Positions 9,103 through 20,153 of a stretch of 64,000 bases of DNA are shown piece by piece; position 1 is the stretch's first letter; every line of letters begins with the position of its first letter. This DNA comes from Tolumonas lignilytica (GTDB taxonomy: Bacteria; Pseudomonadota; Gammaproteobacteria; Enterobacterales; Aeromonadaceae): the NCBI RefSeq assembly GCF_000527035.1, contig NZ_AZUK01000001.1, positions 62,001-126,000 on the forward strand, read 5' to 3'. The translations under genes were made by a program, and so were the position numbers. Under the pieces are notes generated by a model. The model made no database searches. It saw nothing but the letters and a program-made list of their open reading frames with translations, and was not told the DNA's origin.

Positions 9103-9526
9103 CCCAGCTGATTTTTTTACCAAAACCCAGACTGTTATTGGTAAATTTCATTTCCTGAATTTCAATCTTCCAGAGTGGTAGAGATTTAATTTTGGCAACT
9201 GGAAATCGTTGCGTATAAGTCTGATAGGCTAACTGTCTTTCTACACCATCAGCGAGAAGTGCCATAACACCTTTGTATTGCAATCCTTTTATGGAGAGTA
9301 TGTTGCTCGGTTGCTCATTGATTGTGCCGGCAACCACAGGGTTTGCTATGGCCAATCGCCCGTGGCGAGTATCGGGATCAGACATCAAATAAAAGCAGAC
9401 GTCGTCTTTATTAAAGATATAAAAGCTATTGGCAGCCCAGATATCATCTTCTGCAAAACAACAAAACGAAATGACATGATTTTCACTGATGTATTCAGAG
9501 ATCATATCAAGGTCTGTTTTTTTCAT
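9092..9526 (-). CDS. yhbP: YhbP-type (UPF0306) flavin-fold protein
   Basis: A 144-residue protein of the UPF0306/YhbP family, related to pyridoxamine-phosphate-oxidase-like split barrels that usually bind FMN. Key stretches are ISFCCFAEDDIWAANSFYIF and SDPDTRHGRLAIANP. The start is set at ATG 9526 (protein begins MKKTDLDMISEYI) because it overlaps the trxC stop as ATGA; a longer reading from 9559 would sit inside trxC. It is the second gene of a trxC-yhbP unit, suggesting a redox-linked job. Biochemical function is not established for the family. Confidence 0.8.
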   Translation of the reverse strand: MKKTDLDMISEYISENHVISFCCFAEDDIWAANSFYIFNKDDVCFYLMSDPDTRHGRLAIANPVVAGTINEQPSNILSIKGLQYKGVMALLADGVERQLAYQTYTQRFPVAKIKSLPLWKIEIQEMKFTNNSLGFGKKISWERP

Positions 9527-9978
9527 ATCTTTAACTGACTCAAATTCTGCTGCAGCCACTGCTGAAACTGGCTTTTTGGCAAGGCGCCAGATAATCGGGT
9601 TATTTCCCTCCCTTGATAAAAGATGGCAAGAGTGGGAATGGAACGGATCTGGTAACGCGCCGCCGTTTGCTGATGTTCCTGCGTATCTAATTTGATGAAA
9701 TAGGCTTGTGTGCCCATTTCTGCAGCCACTTGGTTATAAACCGGTGCAAATTGCTGGCAAGGGCCACACCACGGTGCCCAAAAATCAACCACTACCGGTA
9801 ATTCATTTTTCTCGATAAATCGCTGGAAATTATTGTCATGGGCAATAATGGGTTTGCCAGCAATGACCGGGCTCCGACATTTTCCACAGAGTGGATGTTC
9901 CGCCAGTTTTTGCATCGGAACCCGATTGATAACACCACAGTGGGGGCAGACAAGCTGCAATGAAGTTAACGTCGTCAT
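9523..9978 (-). CDS. trxC: Thioredoxin 2
   Basis: A 151-residue thioredoxin 2. The N-terminus carries the zinc-binding pair CPHC (residues 11-14) and CGKC (31-34) that separates TrxC from TrxA. The active site WCGPC is at residues 70-74, and the cis-proline segment is RSIPTLAIF. TrxC reduces protein disulfides in the cytoplasm and is often induced by oxidative stress. Its zinc centre makes it redox-responsive. It is co-transcribed with yhbP (4-bp overlap) and lies close to katG, which is transcribed in the opposite direction from the same 219-bp gap. Identification is firm. Confidence 0.95.
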   Translation of the reverse strand: MTTLTSLQLVCPHCGVINRVPMQKLAEHPLCGKCRSPVIAGKPIIAHDNNFQRFIEKNELPVVVDFWAPWCGPCQQFAPVYNQVAAEMGTQAYFIKLDTQEHQQTAARYQIRSIPTLAIFYQGREITRLSGALPKSQFQQWLQQNLSQLKI

Positions 9979-10041
9979 CTGTCATTCTCTCTATATGAGT
10001 CATGATGAATATATGGACATAATTATGATGTTTTTCAAGAA

Positions 10042-10050
10042 TGCTATAAT
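10042..10050 (+). promoter_or_regulatory. Extended -10 promoter element upstream of katG
   Basis: TGCTATAAT is a perfect extended -10 (TGN plus TATAAT) on the plus strand, 148 bp before the katG start. No good -35 is present, as expected for an extended -10 promoter. Confidence 0.5.
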
Positions 10051-10143
10051 CAATGCATCTTAAATTTTGTATCTCATTAATCTTGGCTACTGCTTCACGC
10101 TAGATCAAATGAACATGCATAAGCTACCACGTTACATCTTCCA

Positions 10144-10156
10144 ACTATCTGATAGT
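10144..10156. promoter_or_regulatory. Palindrome in katG leader
   Basis: ACTATCTGATAGT is a perfect 6+1+6 palindrome between the -10 element and katG. It contains the ATAG/CTAT halves seen in OxyR sites but at the wrong spacing, so an OxyR role is only a guess. Confidence 0.3.
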
Positions 10157-10158
10157 AA

Positions 10159-12372
<2,214 letters not shown>

Positions 12373-12391
12373 ATTAATAATAAGTGCCGGT

Positions 12392-12423
12392 CCGAACAGT
12401 CTGTCAGGCTGTTCGGATTTTTT
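12392..12423 (+). terminator. Rho-independent terminator after katG
   Basis: CCGAACAG at 12392-12399 pairs with CTGTTCGG at 12409-12416 and is followed by ATTTTTTT. The next LysR gene begins just after it, which argues against a start codon at 12424. Confidence 0.85.
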
Positions 12424-12447
12424 ATGCCGTTTTGCGAGGAGAACAGA

Positions 12448-13359
12448 TTGGAACGACTGGAATGTGACCGGATGTTTGTTGCTGTCATGGAAGCAGGAAG
12501 TTTCGCGGGAGCGGCCCAGCGACTCACAACAAGCAACGGTCAGGCGTCAAAACTGATTTCCCGTCTGGAACAGGAATTGGGCGTACAGTTATTTAAGCGC
12601 AGCACCCGGGCACTGGTCGCCACAGAAATCGGCCGAGCTTATTACGAGCGGGTCAAAAAACTGCTCGATGGCTATGACTCCCTGAATGATGATATCCGCA
12701 ATACGTCGGATTCCCCATCCGGTAAAGTCCGGATTTCAGCGCCGGTCACTTTTGGTTCGATGCAACTGGCAACCCATTTGATCGCTTTTGCGCAACGCTA
12801 CCCTCAGATTGAGCTGGATGTCAGCTTTTCTGATCGACTGGTGAATGTGGTCGATGACGGATTTGATCTCGCACTTCGCATTGGTAATCTGACCGACAGT
12901 AGCCTGCTTGCCCGAAAATTATGCGATATTCAGGTCATTCATGTTGCCTCCCCAGGCTATTTACAGACCCATGGCGCTCCGATGCATTGGCATGAATTGT
13001 CGCAACACGAATGTATTCTCGATACCAACTTTCGTGATCCGTATTGCTGGCCATTTCTTGATCAGAATAACGACATTGATGAGTATCCCGTCAATGGCCG
13101 TCTGAAATTTTCCAATGCGGAAGTCTGTCTTAAAGCTGCTTGTGCTGGATTGGGGATCGCACGATTACCGACATTTGTCGCTGCCGATGCGATAAGAACA
13201 AAAGACGTCGTTCCTGTATTGGCGACATTTGCTCTGCCCACATTAGGGCTCTACGCCCTGTATCCGCCAGCCAAGCATCTCGCCAGAAAATCACGTGTGG
13301 TGATCGATTTTCTTGTGGACGCATTATCAGGCAAACCAACATGGGATCAGGGCTGGTGA
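12448..13359 (+). CDS. LysR-family transcriptional regulator
   Basis: A 303-residue LysR regulator. The start is TTG 12448, giving MERLECDRMFVAVMEAGSF, because GAGGAG at 12436-12441 is ideally placed; the ATG at 12424 touches the katG terminator. The helix-turn-helix occupies residues 1-60 and the effector-binding domain the remainder (VRISAPVTFGSMQL, DLALRIGNLTDS). This is the subgroup of LysR proteins often found beside genes for quinone or aldehyde stress. A DoxX gene, a glutathionyl-hydroquinone reductase and an esterase follow on the same strand 109 bp later, and are its likely targets (inference). Confidence 0.9.
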   Translation: MERLECDRMFVAVMEAGSFAGAAQRLTTSNGQASKLISRLEQELGVQLFKRSTRALVATEIGRAYYERVKKLLDGYDSLNDDIRNTSDSPSGKVRISAPVTFGSMQLATHLIAFAQRYPQIELDVSFSDRLVNVVDDGFDLALRIGNLTDSSLLARKLCDIQVIHVASPGYLQTHGAPMHWHELSQHECILDTNFRDPYCWPFLDQNNDIDEYPVNGRLKFSNAEVCLKAACAGLGIARLPTFVAADAIRTKDVVPVLATFALPTLGLYALYPPAKHLARKSRVVIDFLVDALSGKPTWDQGW

Positions 13360-13468
13360 TTATTTCCAAAATGGAAATAAATATCCGCATTTTGAGGGGA
13401 TAATTCTTCTTACAGAGTTGAGCTACATTTACTCTCGTCAACACTTACTTGTTTGCGAGGGAAACATC

Positions 13469-13876
13469 ATGAATGAAGACCGTAACACTGCTTATGCAGC
13501 ACTGCTTCTGCGTCTTGTACTGGGCGGCCTGTTTTTAGCCCATTTTAGTCTGAAATTTTTTGTATTTACGCCTGCCGGCACTGCCCATTTTTTCACATCA
13601 CTCGGCTTACCCGGCTGGATGGCCTATCTGACCATGACTGCTGAGTTCTTTGGCGGCATCGCACTGATCCTGGGGGTTTATGCCCGCTTAGTTGCCGTTG
13701 CTTTGACCCCAATTTTGCTGGGTGCCATTGTGACCGTGCATGCTCACGCCGGTTTCTTTTTCACCAATCCGAATGGTGGCTGGGAATTTCCTGCACTCTG
13801 GATCGTAGGGTTGCTGGTTCTGGCACTGATTGGTGATGGTAAATTTGCGCTGAAACCAACATTACAGAACAAATAG
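13469..13876 (+). CDS. DoxX-family membrane protein
   Basis: A 135-residue integral membrane protein with four hydrophobic segments (about residues 8-28, 48-68, 72-92 and 105-125) and the typical DoxX opening LLLRLVLGGLFLAHF. The start is ATG 13469 with GAGGGAAAC upstream; the longer open frame upstream overlaps the LysR gene and is not family-like. DoxX proteins are linked to quinone-related redox stress and disulfide metabolism, but the mechanism is unclear. It leads a three-gene run with yqjG and an esterase, a set also seen together in other proteobacteria, so a detoxification role is likely. Confidence 0.85.
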   Translation: MNEDRNTAYAALLLRLVLGGLFLAHFSLKFFVFTPAGTAHFFTSLGLPGWMAYLTMTAEFFGGIALILGVYARLVAVALTPILLGAIVTVHAHAGFFFTNPNGGWEFPALWIVGLLVLALIGDGKFALKPTLQNK

Positions 13877-13887
13877 GCAGGCCTGCT

Positions 13888-14847
13888 ATGTTAGTGAATG
13901 GAACATGGACTGCAGATTGGCATCCGGTGCAGGCATCGGATGCCAAAGGGGGATTTGTCCGTCAAATTTCAGGATTCCGTCACTGGATAACACCGGACGG
14001 TTCCGCAGGTGTAACCGGTGAGGGTGGCTTTAAAGCTGAAGCCGATCGTTATCATCTGTACGTTGCGTTGATTTGTCCGTGGGCATCGCGAACATTGATC
14101 GCCAGAAAATTAAAAGGGCTGGAATCGGTGATCAGCGTCTCTGTTGTTGAGCCGTGGTTGTTAGAGCAAGGCTGGCATTTTGGCGATTATCCCGGTGCAG
14201 ATCATGATGACATCAATGAGGTTGAATGGCTGCATCAACTCTATACGCTCGCTGACACACACTATACTGGGCGGGCAACAGTGCCAGTATTGTGGGATAA
14301 AAAGCTGAAAACCATCGTGAATAATGAATCAGCAGATATCATCCGCATGTTAAACAGTGGTTTCGGTTCTTTAGCTTCAGCGGCAATGGATCTTTATCCG
14401 CCAGAGTTCAGCAAAGAAATCGATCAGCTCAATGAAGAAATATATCCAACACTCAACAACGGTGTTTATCGGGCGGGCTTTGCCACAACACAAATCAGCT
14501 ATGAAGAAGCCTATCACGATGTATTCACCATGTTGCAGGCTTTGGAAACCCGTCTCAGTGATGGTCGTCCGTTTCTGGTTGGTGCTCAATTTACCGAAGT
14601 CGATATCCGGTTGTTTGTCACGCTGATTCGGTTTGATACCGCTTACCATGGTTTGTTTAAGTGTAATTTTCGTCAGTTAAGAGACTATTCGCAGCTGAAT
14701 CGTTATGTAAAACGCATTCTGGATATTCCCGGAATACGGGATACCGTAAATCTTGATCATATCAAGCAGGGTTACTATTCAATTAAAGCATTGAATCCGA
14801 ATGGGATTGCGCCTGTTGGCCCAGATATGAGCGATTATGGATTTTAG
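13888..14847 (+). CDS. yqjG: Glutathionyl-hydroquinone reductase (Xi-class GST)
   Basis: A 319-residue Xi-class glutathione transferase. The thioredoxin-fold half carries the catalytic cysteine C63 in LICPWASRTLI, which marks glutathionyl-hydroquinone reductases and not serine or tyrosine GSTs. The all-helical C-terminal half includes YEEAYHDVFTMLQALE. The enzyme strips glutathione from glutathionyl-hydroquinones and so recycles quinone adducts, in the cytoplasm. It starts 11 bp after the DoxX gene and its end is followed by the esterase, so the three are probably one operon. Length and motifs are normal. Confidence 0.92.
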   Translation: MLVNGTWTADWHPVQASDAKGGFVRQISGFRHWITPDGSAGVTGEGGFKAEADRYHLYVALICPWASRTLIARKLKGLESVISVSVVEPWLLEQGWHFGDYPGADHDDINEVEWLHQLYTLADTHYTGRATVPVLWDKKLKTIVNNESADIIRMLNSGFGSLASAAMDLYPPEFSKEIDQLNEEIYPTLNNGVYRAGFATTQISYEEAYHDVFTMLQALETRLSDGRPFLVGAQFTEVDIRLFVTLIRFDTAYHGLFKCNFRQLRDYSQLNRYVKRILDIPGIRDTVNLDHIKQGYYSIKALNPNGIAPVGPDMSDYGF

Positions 14848-14857
14848 GAGAGCCGCC

Positions 14858-15460
14858 ATGCCCAAAAAAGCAGTCATCTTATTACACGGTGTGGGAAGCA
14901 ACGACGCTGATTTGCAGCCCTTGGCCCAATTCTGGCGCCAAAATAATCCGGATATCACCTTTATTACCACCAATGCTCCGTTCCCGTTTGATCAAGGGAT
15001 CGGCTATCAATGGTTTAGCATTGCCGGTGTAACAGAACAATCTCGTCCGGCCCGCATTGTTGCCGCCAGAGTGCAATTTGACCGTACAATCAACGATCTG
15101 TTGAATCAACAAGGTATGAGTTTGCAATCTGACAGCATCATGCTGGCAGGATTTTCACAGGGCGCGATCATGGCTCTGGATGCATTGGTAACACAACGAT
15201 TTCCCTTAGCGGGAGTTATTTCGTTCTCTGGCCGATTGGCGTCACCGGAACCTTTTGTTCAGGGGCATGGCTTGAAAGCTTTGTTGATCCATGGAAAAAG
15301 TGATCCCGTGATTCCCTATACTGAAAGTGAAAATGCCGCTACTAAACTCCGTTCTGCTGGTTTCAATATCCAAAGCCTTTATGAAACGGGGAGTGGCCAT
15401 ACGATCACAACCGCAGGTGCAATCGCCGCTGCAGAATTCATTACTGCGTGTATGAATTAG
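14858..15460 (+). CDS. Alpha/beta-hydrolase, phospholipase/carboxylesterase type
   Basis: A 200-residue esterase of the phospholipase/carboxylesterase family (similar to YpfH). The catalytic triad is S100 in AGFSQGA, D149 in GKSDPVIPY and H181 in GSGHTI; the oxyanion-hole region is ILLHGVGSND near the N-terminus. The start is ATG 14858 with TAGGAG at 14845-14850; an earlier in-frame ATG at 14837 lies within yqjG. It is third in the DoxX-yqjG-esterase run. Substrate unknown; such enzymes cleave short acyl esters and are cytoplasmic. Confidence 0.88.
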   Translation: MPKKAVILLHGVGSNDADLQPLAQFWRQNNPDITFITTNAPFPFDQGIGYQWFSIAGVTEQSRPARIVAARVQFDRTINDLLNQQGMSLQSDSIMLAGFSQGAIMALDALVTQRFPLAGVISFSGRLASPEPFVQGHGLKALLIHGKSDPVIPYTESENAATKLRSAGFNIQSLYETGSGHTITTAGAIAAAEFITACMN

Positions 15461-15540
15461 TTGAAGCATGATTTAGTTATCAGCGAACCATGAGCCCGAA
15501 TCGTTATCTTGCCGATTTTTCAGGTAAAATAGCCGAATAC

Positions 15541-15557
15541 TGACATCAATGATGTTA
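15541..15557. promoter_or_regulatory. Inverted repeat just upstream of ptxS
   Basis: TGACATCA and TGATGTTA flank one central base and are complementary with a single mismatch. The position 17 bp before the ptxS start suits a regulator binding site, but it does not resemble the PtxS operator found at 23308. Confidence 0.35.
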
Positions 15558-15573
15558 AGACCGGGAGCTGTGA

Positions 15574-16605
15574 GTGAGCGAACCAACTAATCGTAAACGT
15601 TCTTATGCCACTATTCGGGATGTTGCTGCCAGAGCAAAAGCGGGAAAAACCAGTATTTCACGTTATCTGAACGGTGAGTTTCATCTTTTATCTGATGATT
15701 TGCGTCAGCGTATTGAAAGTGCCATACAAGAGCTGGAATACCGCCCCAACCAAATGGCCCGCAGCCTGAAATATGGCCGCACGCGACTGATTGGTTTAAT
15801 CATCGCCGATATCAGTAACCCGTTTTCCGTTGAAGTATTAAAAGGCGTCGAAGCCGAGTCGATCAAACAAGGCTTCATGACGGTGGTCTGTAACGCGCGC
15901 AACAGCATTGAGTTGGAATGCGAGTTTCTGAATTTACTGAATGGCTACCGCGTCGACGGGCTCATCATCAATTCAGCCGGCATCAACGAACATTTTCTGC
16001 AGTCGCTGAAAGCCACCACACTACCGTTTGTGTTGCTCGATCGAAAAATCGACGACTTCCCCTGCGACATGGTTGGGTTGGACAATTCTCAAGCAGCCAC
16101 ACTGGCAACACATCATCTGATCGAACAAGGCTTTGAAGCTTTGCTGTTTCTGACTGAACCGGTGCGCTATATCAGTGCTCGACAAGAGCGTTTACAGACG
16201 TTCCGGCAGGTGTTGACGCAGCATCCACATATCAAGGGTGAAAATCATGAAATTGTGTTACCCGCACCGGATGAGATTGATCGCCTGATTACAGCATTCT
16301 GCGCAAATCATCGGGGAATGCGCAAGGCAGTGATTGCAGCCAACGGCGTGCTGACATTACAGATAGCACAGGCGTTGAATCGCCTGGGGTTGAACTGGGG
16401 TTCTGACATCGGCTTTTTAAGCTTTGACAATCTGGAATGGGCCGCTCTGGCAGGTAAGGGGATCACGTCGGTTTCGCAACCCACCGCCGATATGGGGCGC
16501 AAAGCCGTTACATGCTTGCTGGATAAACTGGATAAGCCGGATCACCCGCCGGCGCAATATCTGTTTAACGGTGACCTGATTATTCGCGGTTCAACCACGT
16601 TGTAA
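15574..16605 (+). CDS. ptxS: LacI-family regulator, PtxS type
   Basis: A 343-residue LacI/GalR repressor with the helix-turn-helix at about residues 11-35 (TIRDVAARAKAGKTSISRYLNG), the hinge helix, and a periplasmic-binding-like core (IGLIIADISNPFSVEVL). It faces the kguE-kguK-kguT-kguD-edd-eda operon tail to tail. In Pseudomonas, PtxS controls the kgu genes, binds a TGAAACCGGTTTCA-type palindrome and is released by 2-ketogluconate. A close relative of that palindrome stands in front of kguE here, which supports the assignment. Start GTG 15574 with GGGAG 6 bp upstream. The symbol is inferred from neighbourhood plus operator type. Confidence 0.8.
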   Translation: MSEPTNRKRSYATIRDVAARAKAGKTSISRYLNGEFHLLSDDLRQRIESAIQELEYRPNQMARSLKYGRTRLIGLIIADISNPFSVEVLKGVEAESIKQGFMTVVCNARNSIELECEFLNLLNGYRVDGLIINSAGINEHFLQSLKATTLPFVLLDRKIDDFPCDMVGLDNSQAATLATHHLIEQGFEALLFLTEPVRYISARQERLQTFRQVLTQHPHIKGENHEIVLPAPDEIDRLITAFCANHRGMRKAVIAANGVLTLQIAQALNRLGLNWGSDIGFLSFDNLEWAALAGKGITSVSQPTADMGRKAVTCLLDKLDKPDHPPAQYLFNGDLIIRGSTTL

Positions 16606-16649
16606 CGTGGTTGATGATCTCCGACAAATTTAAAGGATTGCCGGAGATC
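16592..16649. terminator. Two hairpins between convergent ptxS and eda
   Basis: CAACCACGT (16592-16600) pairs with ACGTGGTTG (16605-16613), overlapping the ptxS stop. GATCTCCG (16616-16623) pairs with CGGAGATC (16642-16649). They probably end both convergent transcripts; no long T-run is present. Confidence 0.5.
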
Positions 16650-16671
16650 AATCTGACATATACCGGAGTAT

Positions 16672-17319
16672 TTAACCTCGTAGCGATTTCACCAGCGCAA
16701 CCGCCTCCTGCGATAATTTTGTCACGCGCTGCCAGTCACCGGCTTTCAAGGCATCCCCCGGTAACATCCATGACCCGCCAACCGTAGCAACACAAGGTAA
16801 TGCCAGATAGTCATGCACATTTTTCGGACTGATGCCACCTGTTGGACAAAACTGGATCTGCGGCAACGGTGCCGAAATAGCTTTCAGTGCCGGAGCACCA
16901 CCATTGGCTTCTGCCGGGAAAAATTTCAGATGATCATAGCCCAGACTGTAAGCGGTCATGATTTCACTGGGGGTAGCGACACCCGGAATAAGCGGAACAG
17001 CTCTCTGGCAAGCATGTGTTAATAATTCAGTGGTAAACCCCGGTGAAATAACAAACTGCGCACCGGCTTCAACCGCAGCATCATATTGCTGCGGATTCAA
17101 TACTGTACCTGCACCAACCAAAGCATCTGGCAAGGCTTCGCGGATCGCCGCAATGGCCTGTAATGCCGCCGGTGTGCGCAGCGTCACCTCATAAACGGTA
17201 ATCCCGCCAGCAGCCAGAGCTTGGGTCATCGGCACAGCCTGCTCTAAATCCTCAATGACCATAACCGGCACTAATGGCGAGGCAGCAAATATCGCCGCCG
17301 GAGATAATGTCCAATTCAT
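16672..17319 (-). CDS. eda: KHG/KDPG aldolase
   Basis: A 215-residue class I aldolase that splits 2-keto-3-deoxy-6-phosphogluconate into pyruvate and glyceraldehyde-3-phosphate, the last step of the Entner-Doudoroff pathway. The Schiff-base lysine is K132 in DHLKFFPAE, and the catalytic glutamate is E44 in YEVTLRTP; the phosphate-binding PTGGIS segment is near residue 160. It lies 15 bp after edd and is last in the kgu operon, so its product feeds directly into lower glycolysis. Length and motifs are normal. Confidence 0.95.
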   Translation of the reverse strand: MNWTLSPAAIFAASPLVPVMVIEDLEQAVPMTQALAAGGITVYEVTLRTPAALQAIAAIREALPDALVGAGTVLNPQQYDAAVEAGAQFVISPGFTTELLTHACQRAVPLIPGVATPSEIMTAYSLGYDHLKFFPAEANGGAPALKAISAPLPQIQFCPTGGISPKNVHDYLALPCVATVGGSWMLPGDALKAGDWQRVTKLSQEAVALVKSLRG

Positions 17320-17334
17320 TTTATTTCCTCTTAA

Positions 17335-19143
17335 TTAATCGGTGGCATCAGTGAACAAGACACAGGCACCCTGTTCGGCACTGGAAACGTTCTGACGGAA
17401 AAGCGAAAAATATTCGCGGCCCATACCGCAGTGCTGGCTTTGTAAATCAGGCTTTGCTGTGGCGCGCGAACTGATATCGGTTAAGACGTTTAGCAGACCT
17501 TCAACAGCATCCAGCCGAATGCGATCACCTGTTTTCAGATGCGCCAGCGGTCCGCCTTTGGCGGCTTCCGGGGTGACGTGAATGGCGGCTGGAATTTTCC
17601 CGGAAGCGCCGGATAAACGACCATCGGTGACAAGCGCAACCTGATAGCCAGCTTTCTGAATATTGCCAAGGATCGGCATTAACTTGTGCAATTCCGGCAT
17701 CCCATTCGCGGCGGGGCCACTGAAACGCACGACAATGATGGCATCACGATTCAGTTGACCCGCTTTATAGGCGATTTCAACATCATGTTGAGAATCAAAA
17801 ATCAGCGCATCGGCTTCCACCACCTGATGTTCTGGGGCGACCGCACTAACTTTAATGACCGCGCGCCCCAAATTGCCGGAGAGCAGTTTCAGTCCACCGG
17901 AAACATGAAATACCTGAGGGGAAGCGGCGATGACATCCGGTAATTTTGATTCGCCCACTTCCTGCCAGTAGAGCTTGCCGTTGTCCAAAAACGGCTGATG
18001 GAAATGAGCACTGAAATCACCGCTGAATGTTTGTGCATCGGTATTCAGCAATCCGCGCGCCGCCAGTTTCTTCAGCAGTAACGGCACGCCGCCAGCTTGA
18101 TGGAAGGCGTTGATATCTGCCGGGCCATTCGGATAAACCCGCGCCAGCAGCGGCACCACGTCAGAAAGATCACTGAAGTCATCCCATGTCAGCAACAAAC
18201 CGGCCGCACGGGCTACCGCAACCATATGCAGAGTGTGATTGGTGCTGCCCCCGGAGGCCAGTAGTGCGACCAAACCGTTCACCAGCGATTTTTCATCCAC
18301 GAGTTGCCACAATGGACGGTATTGCGTACTGCCAGTGGTTTGCGAGGTAATCAGCGTTGCCGCTTTTCCTGTCAATGCCTGCCGCAGCGGATCATCCGGA
18401 TGCACAAATGCCGAACCAGGCAACATCAGCCCCATGGCTTCAAACACCAACTGATTCGTATTGGCTGTACCGTAAAACGTGCAAGTACCGTGACTGTGAT
18501 AAGCCTGATTTTCCATCTGCAGCAAGGCATCACGTCCCAGTTGTCCGGCCGCGTATTGCTGTCGGATCAGCACTTTTTCATCGTTGTTGATACCGGTGCT
18601 CATCGGGCCAGCCGGAATAAATGCCGTCGGCAGATGACCAAAGGCGAGGGCGCCCATCAGTTGCCCGGGGGCAATTTTATCGCAGATCCCCAGTAACAAT
18701 GTGGCATCGAACGCATTGTGACTGAGTGACACGGCAGTCGCCTGAGCGATGACGTCGCGGGAAAACAGAGACAGATCCATCCCGGCTTGCCCTTGTGTGA
18801 CACCATCGCACATGGCCGGAACACCGCCGGCAACCTGAGCGGAATGCCCCAGCGCGCTGACCACCGTTTTGATCTGTGCCGGATAATCAGCATAAGGCTG
18901 GTGCGCACTCAGCATGTCGTTATAGGCGGTCACAATTGCGACATTACACCGCGTCATATCCAGCAGGGATAATTTTTGTGCCTGCGGACAAGCCGCCACC
19001 ACATGAGCCAGATTACCGCAGGCCAGTTGTGCCCGCGGTCTGCCCTGAGCGGCTTGTTGCTGCATGAGTTCAAGATATTGCTGACGGGTTACTTCACTGC
19101 GCTGACGAATACGTTCAGTGACTTGCCGAACTACAGAATGCAT
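17335..19143 (-). CDS. edd: Phosphogluconate dehydratase
   Basis: A 602-residue IlvD/Edd-family dehydratase that turns 6-phosphogluconate into KDPG. Iron-sulfur ligands are visible in AMCDGVTQG and LGICDKIAPG, and Edd-specific stretches such as FYGTANTNQ and GGSTNHTLH are present. The start is ATG 19143 (MHSVVRQVTERI), preceded on its strand by AAGGATCAGCAAT; a longer frame from 19194 would enter kguD. It is 20 bp downstream of kguD. Putting edd-eda in the 2-ketogluconate operon lets the cell convert the KguD product straight to pyruvate and triose phosphate. The enzyme is oxygen- and peroxide-sensitive by family. Confidence 0.95.
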   Translation of the reverse strand: MHSVVRQVTERIRQRSEVTRQQYLELMQQQAAQGRPRAQLACGNLAHVVAACPQAQKLSLLDMTRCNVAIVTAYNDMLSAHQPYADYPAQIKTVVSALGHSAQVAGGVPAMCDGVTQGQAGMDLSLFSRDVIAQATAVSLSHNAFDATLLLGICDKIAPGQLMGALAFGHLPTAFIPAGPMSTGINNDEKVLIRQQYAAGQLGRDALLQMENQAYHSHGTCTFYGTANTNQLVFEAMGLMLPGSAFVHPDDPLRQALTGKAATLITSQTTGSTQYRPLWQLVDEKSLVNGLVALLASGGSTNHTLHMVAVARAAGLLLTWDDFSDLSDVVPLLARVYPNGPADINAFHQAGGVPLLLKKLAARGLLNTDAQTFSGDFSAHFHQPFLDNGKLYWQEVGESKLPDVIAASPQVFHVSGGLKLLSGNLGRAVIKVSAVAPEHQVVEADALIFDSQHDVEIAYKAGQLNRDAIIVVRFSGPAANGMPELHKLMPILGNIQKAGYQVALVTDGRLSGASGKIPAAIHVTPEAAKGGPLAHLKTGDRIRLDAVEGLLNVLTDISSRATAKPDLQSQHCGMGREYFSLFRQNVSSAEQGACVLFTDATD

Positions 19144-19163
19144 ATTGCTGATCCTTCTTCTCA

Positions 19164-20141
19164 TCAACGACGTCGAGCCATCGGATTCACACAATTCACC
19201 GAAACATCGTTACTGAGTGCGGCGATCAAATTATCGACCGCACAGCGCACCATCGCATAACGGGTTTCGTGCGTGGCAGAACCGATATGCGGCAAAGCCA
19301 CGACATTCGGTAGTGACAACAGTGGTGAATCTGCCGGTAACGGTTCATTCTCAAACACATCAAGACCGGCACCACGGATCACACCTTGCTGTAAAACTTC
19401 GATCAGTGCGATCTCGTCGACAATCTTGCCGCGGGAACCATTGATTAAAAAAGCGCTGGGTTTCATTTTTTGCAGTTGAGCTTTACCGATAAATTTTTCC
19501 GTTTCCGGCAGTAACGGCAGCACAACACAGACAAAATCAGCCTGAGTCAGTACTTCATCCAGCTCACAACGGCGGGCTTTGAAATCCTGTTCGGCCATTG
19601 GATTGGCCACATCGTTGTAATACAGCACGGACATACCAAAACCGGCATACGCGCGTTTGGCTACGGCATAACCAATGCGGCCCATGCCAAGAATACCGAT
19701 GGTTTTACCGTTAACGTCAGAACCATAACAGTCGACACCAATACTGCGGGTCCAGCGGCCTTGTTTCACCATCTCGGCCATTTCAACCACCCGGCGGGCA
19801 CTATTCAGGATCAATGTAAAAATCGTGTCGGCGGTCGTTTCAGTCAGAACACTTGGTGTGTGCATCAGGTGAATACCTCTAGCGGTGAGTTCCGGCACAT
19901 TGAATTGATCCACCCCGACAGAAATGGTCGATACTGCACGCAGTATCGGAGCAGCTTCAAGATAATCAGCTGTGATGGGGCAACTTGCCCCAATCAAGCC
20001 TTCTGCATTTTGCAACGCACCGAAAAAATCAGCGCGGTTGGCATCCGTAATGCCGTCGAAGAAAGCCACATTGAAGTGGCTTTGCAAACGTTCCAATTGA
20101 TCAGCAGGAATGTTTTTATACAGAACTACATTTGGTTTCAT
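19164..20141 (-). CDS. kguD: 2-keto-6-phosphogluconate reductase (D-2-hydroxyacid dehydrogenase)
   Basis: A 325-residue NAD(P)H-dependent D-2-hydroxyacid dehydrogenase of the GhrB/TkrA group. The Rossmann glycine motif is GILGMGRIG (near residue 150). Catalytic Arg, Glu and His are recognizable in [19 protein letters not shown] and [11 protein letters not shown]. Members reduce 2-ketogluconate, its 6-phosphate or glyoxylate. Its position between kguT and edd argues for reduction of 2-keto-6-phosphogluconate to 6-phosphogluconate, as for Pseudomonas KguD; the alternative is TkrA/GhrB acting on unphosphorylated 2-ketogluconate. It follows kguT by 12 bp. Confidence 0.85.
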   Translation of the reverse strand: MKPNVVLYKNIPADQLERLQSHFNVAFFDGITDANRADFFGALQNAEGLIGASCPITADYLEAAPILRAVSTISVGVDQFNVPELTARGIHLMHTPSVLTETTADTIFTLILNSARRVVEMAEMVKQGRWTRSIGVDCYGSDVNGKTIGILGMGRIGYAVAKRAYAGFGMSVLYYNDVANPMAEQDFKARRCELDEVLTQADFVCVVLPLLPETEKFIGKAQLQKMKPSAFLINGSRGKIVDEIALIEVLQQGVIRGAGLDVFENEPLPADSPLLSLPNVVALPHIGSATHETRYAMVRCAVDNLIAALSNDVSVNCVNPMARRR

Positions 20142-20153
20142 AACTATTCCCTG

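Noticed and set aside
12424-12447. ATG at 12424 as start of the second LysR gene
   Set aside because: It directly follows the T-run of the katG terminator and lacks a ribosome site; TTG 12448 has GAGGAG 6 bp upstream and fits the family.
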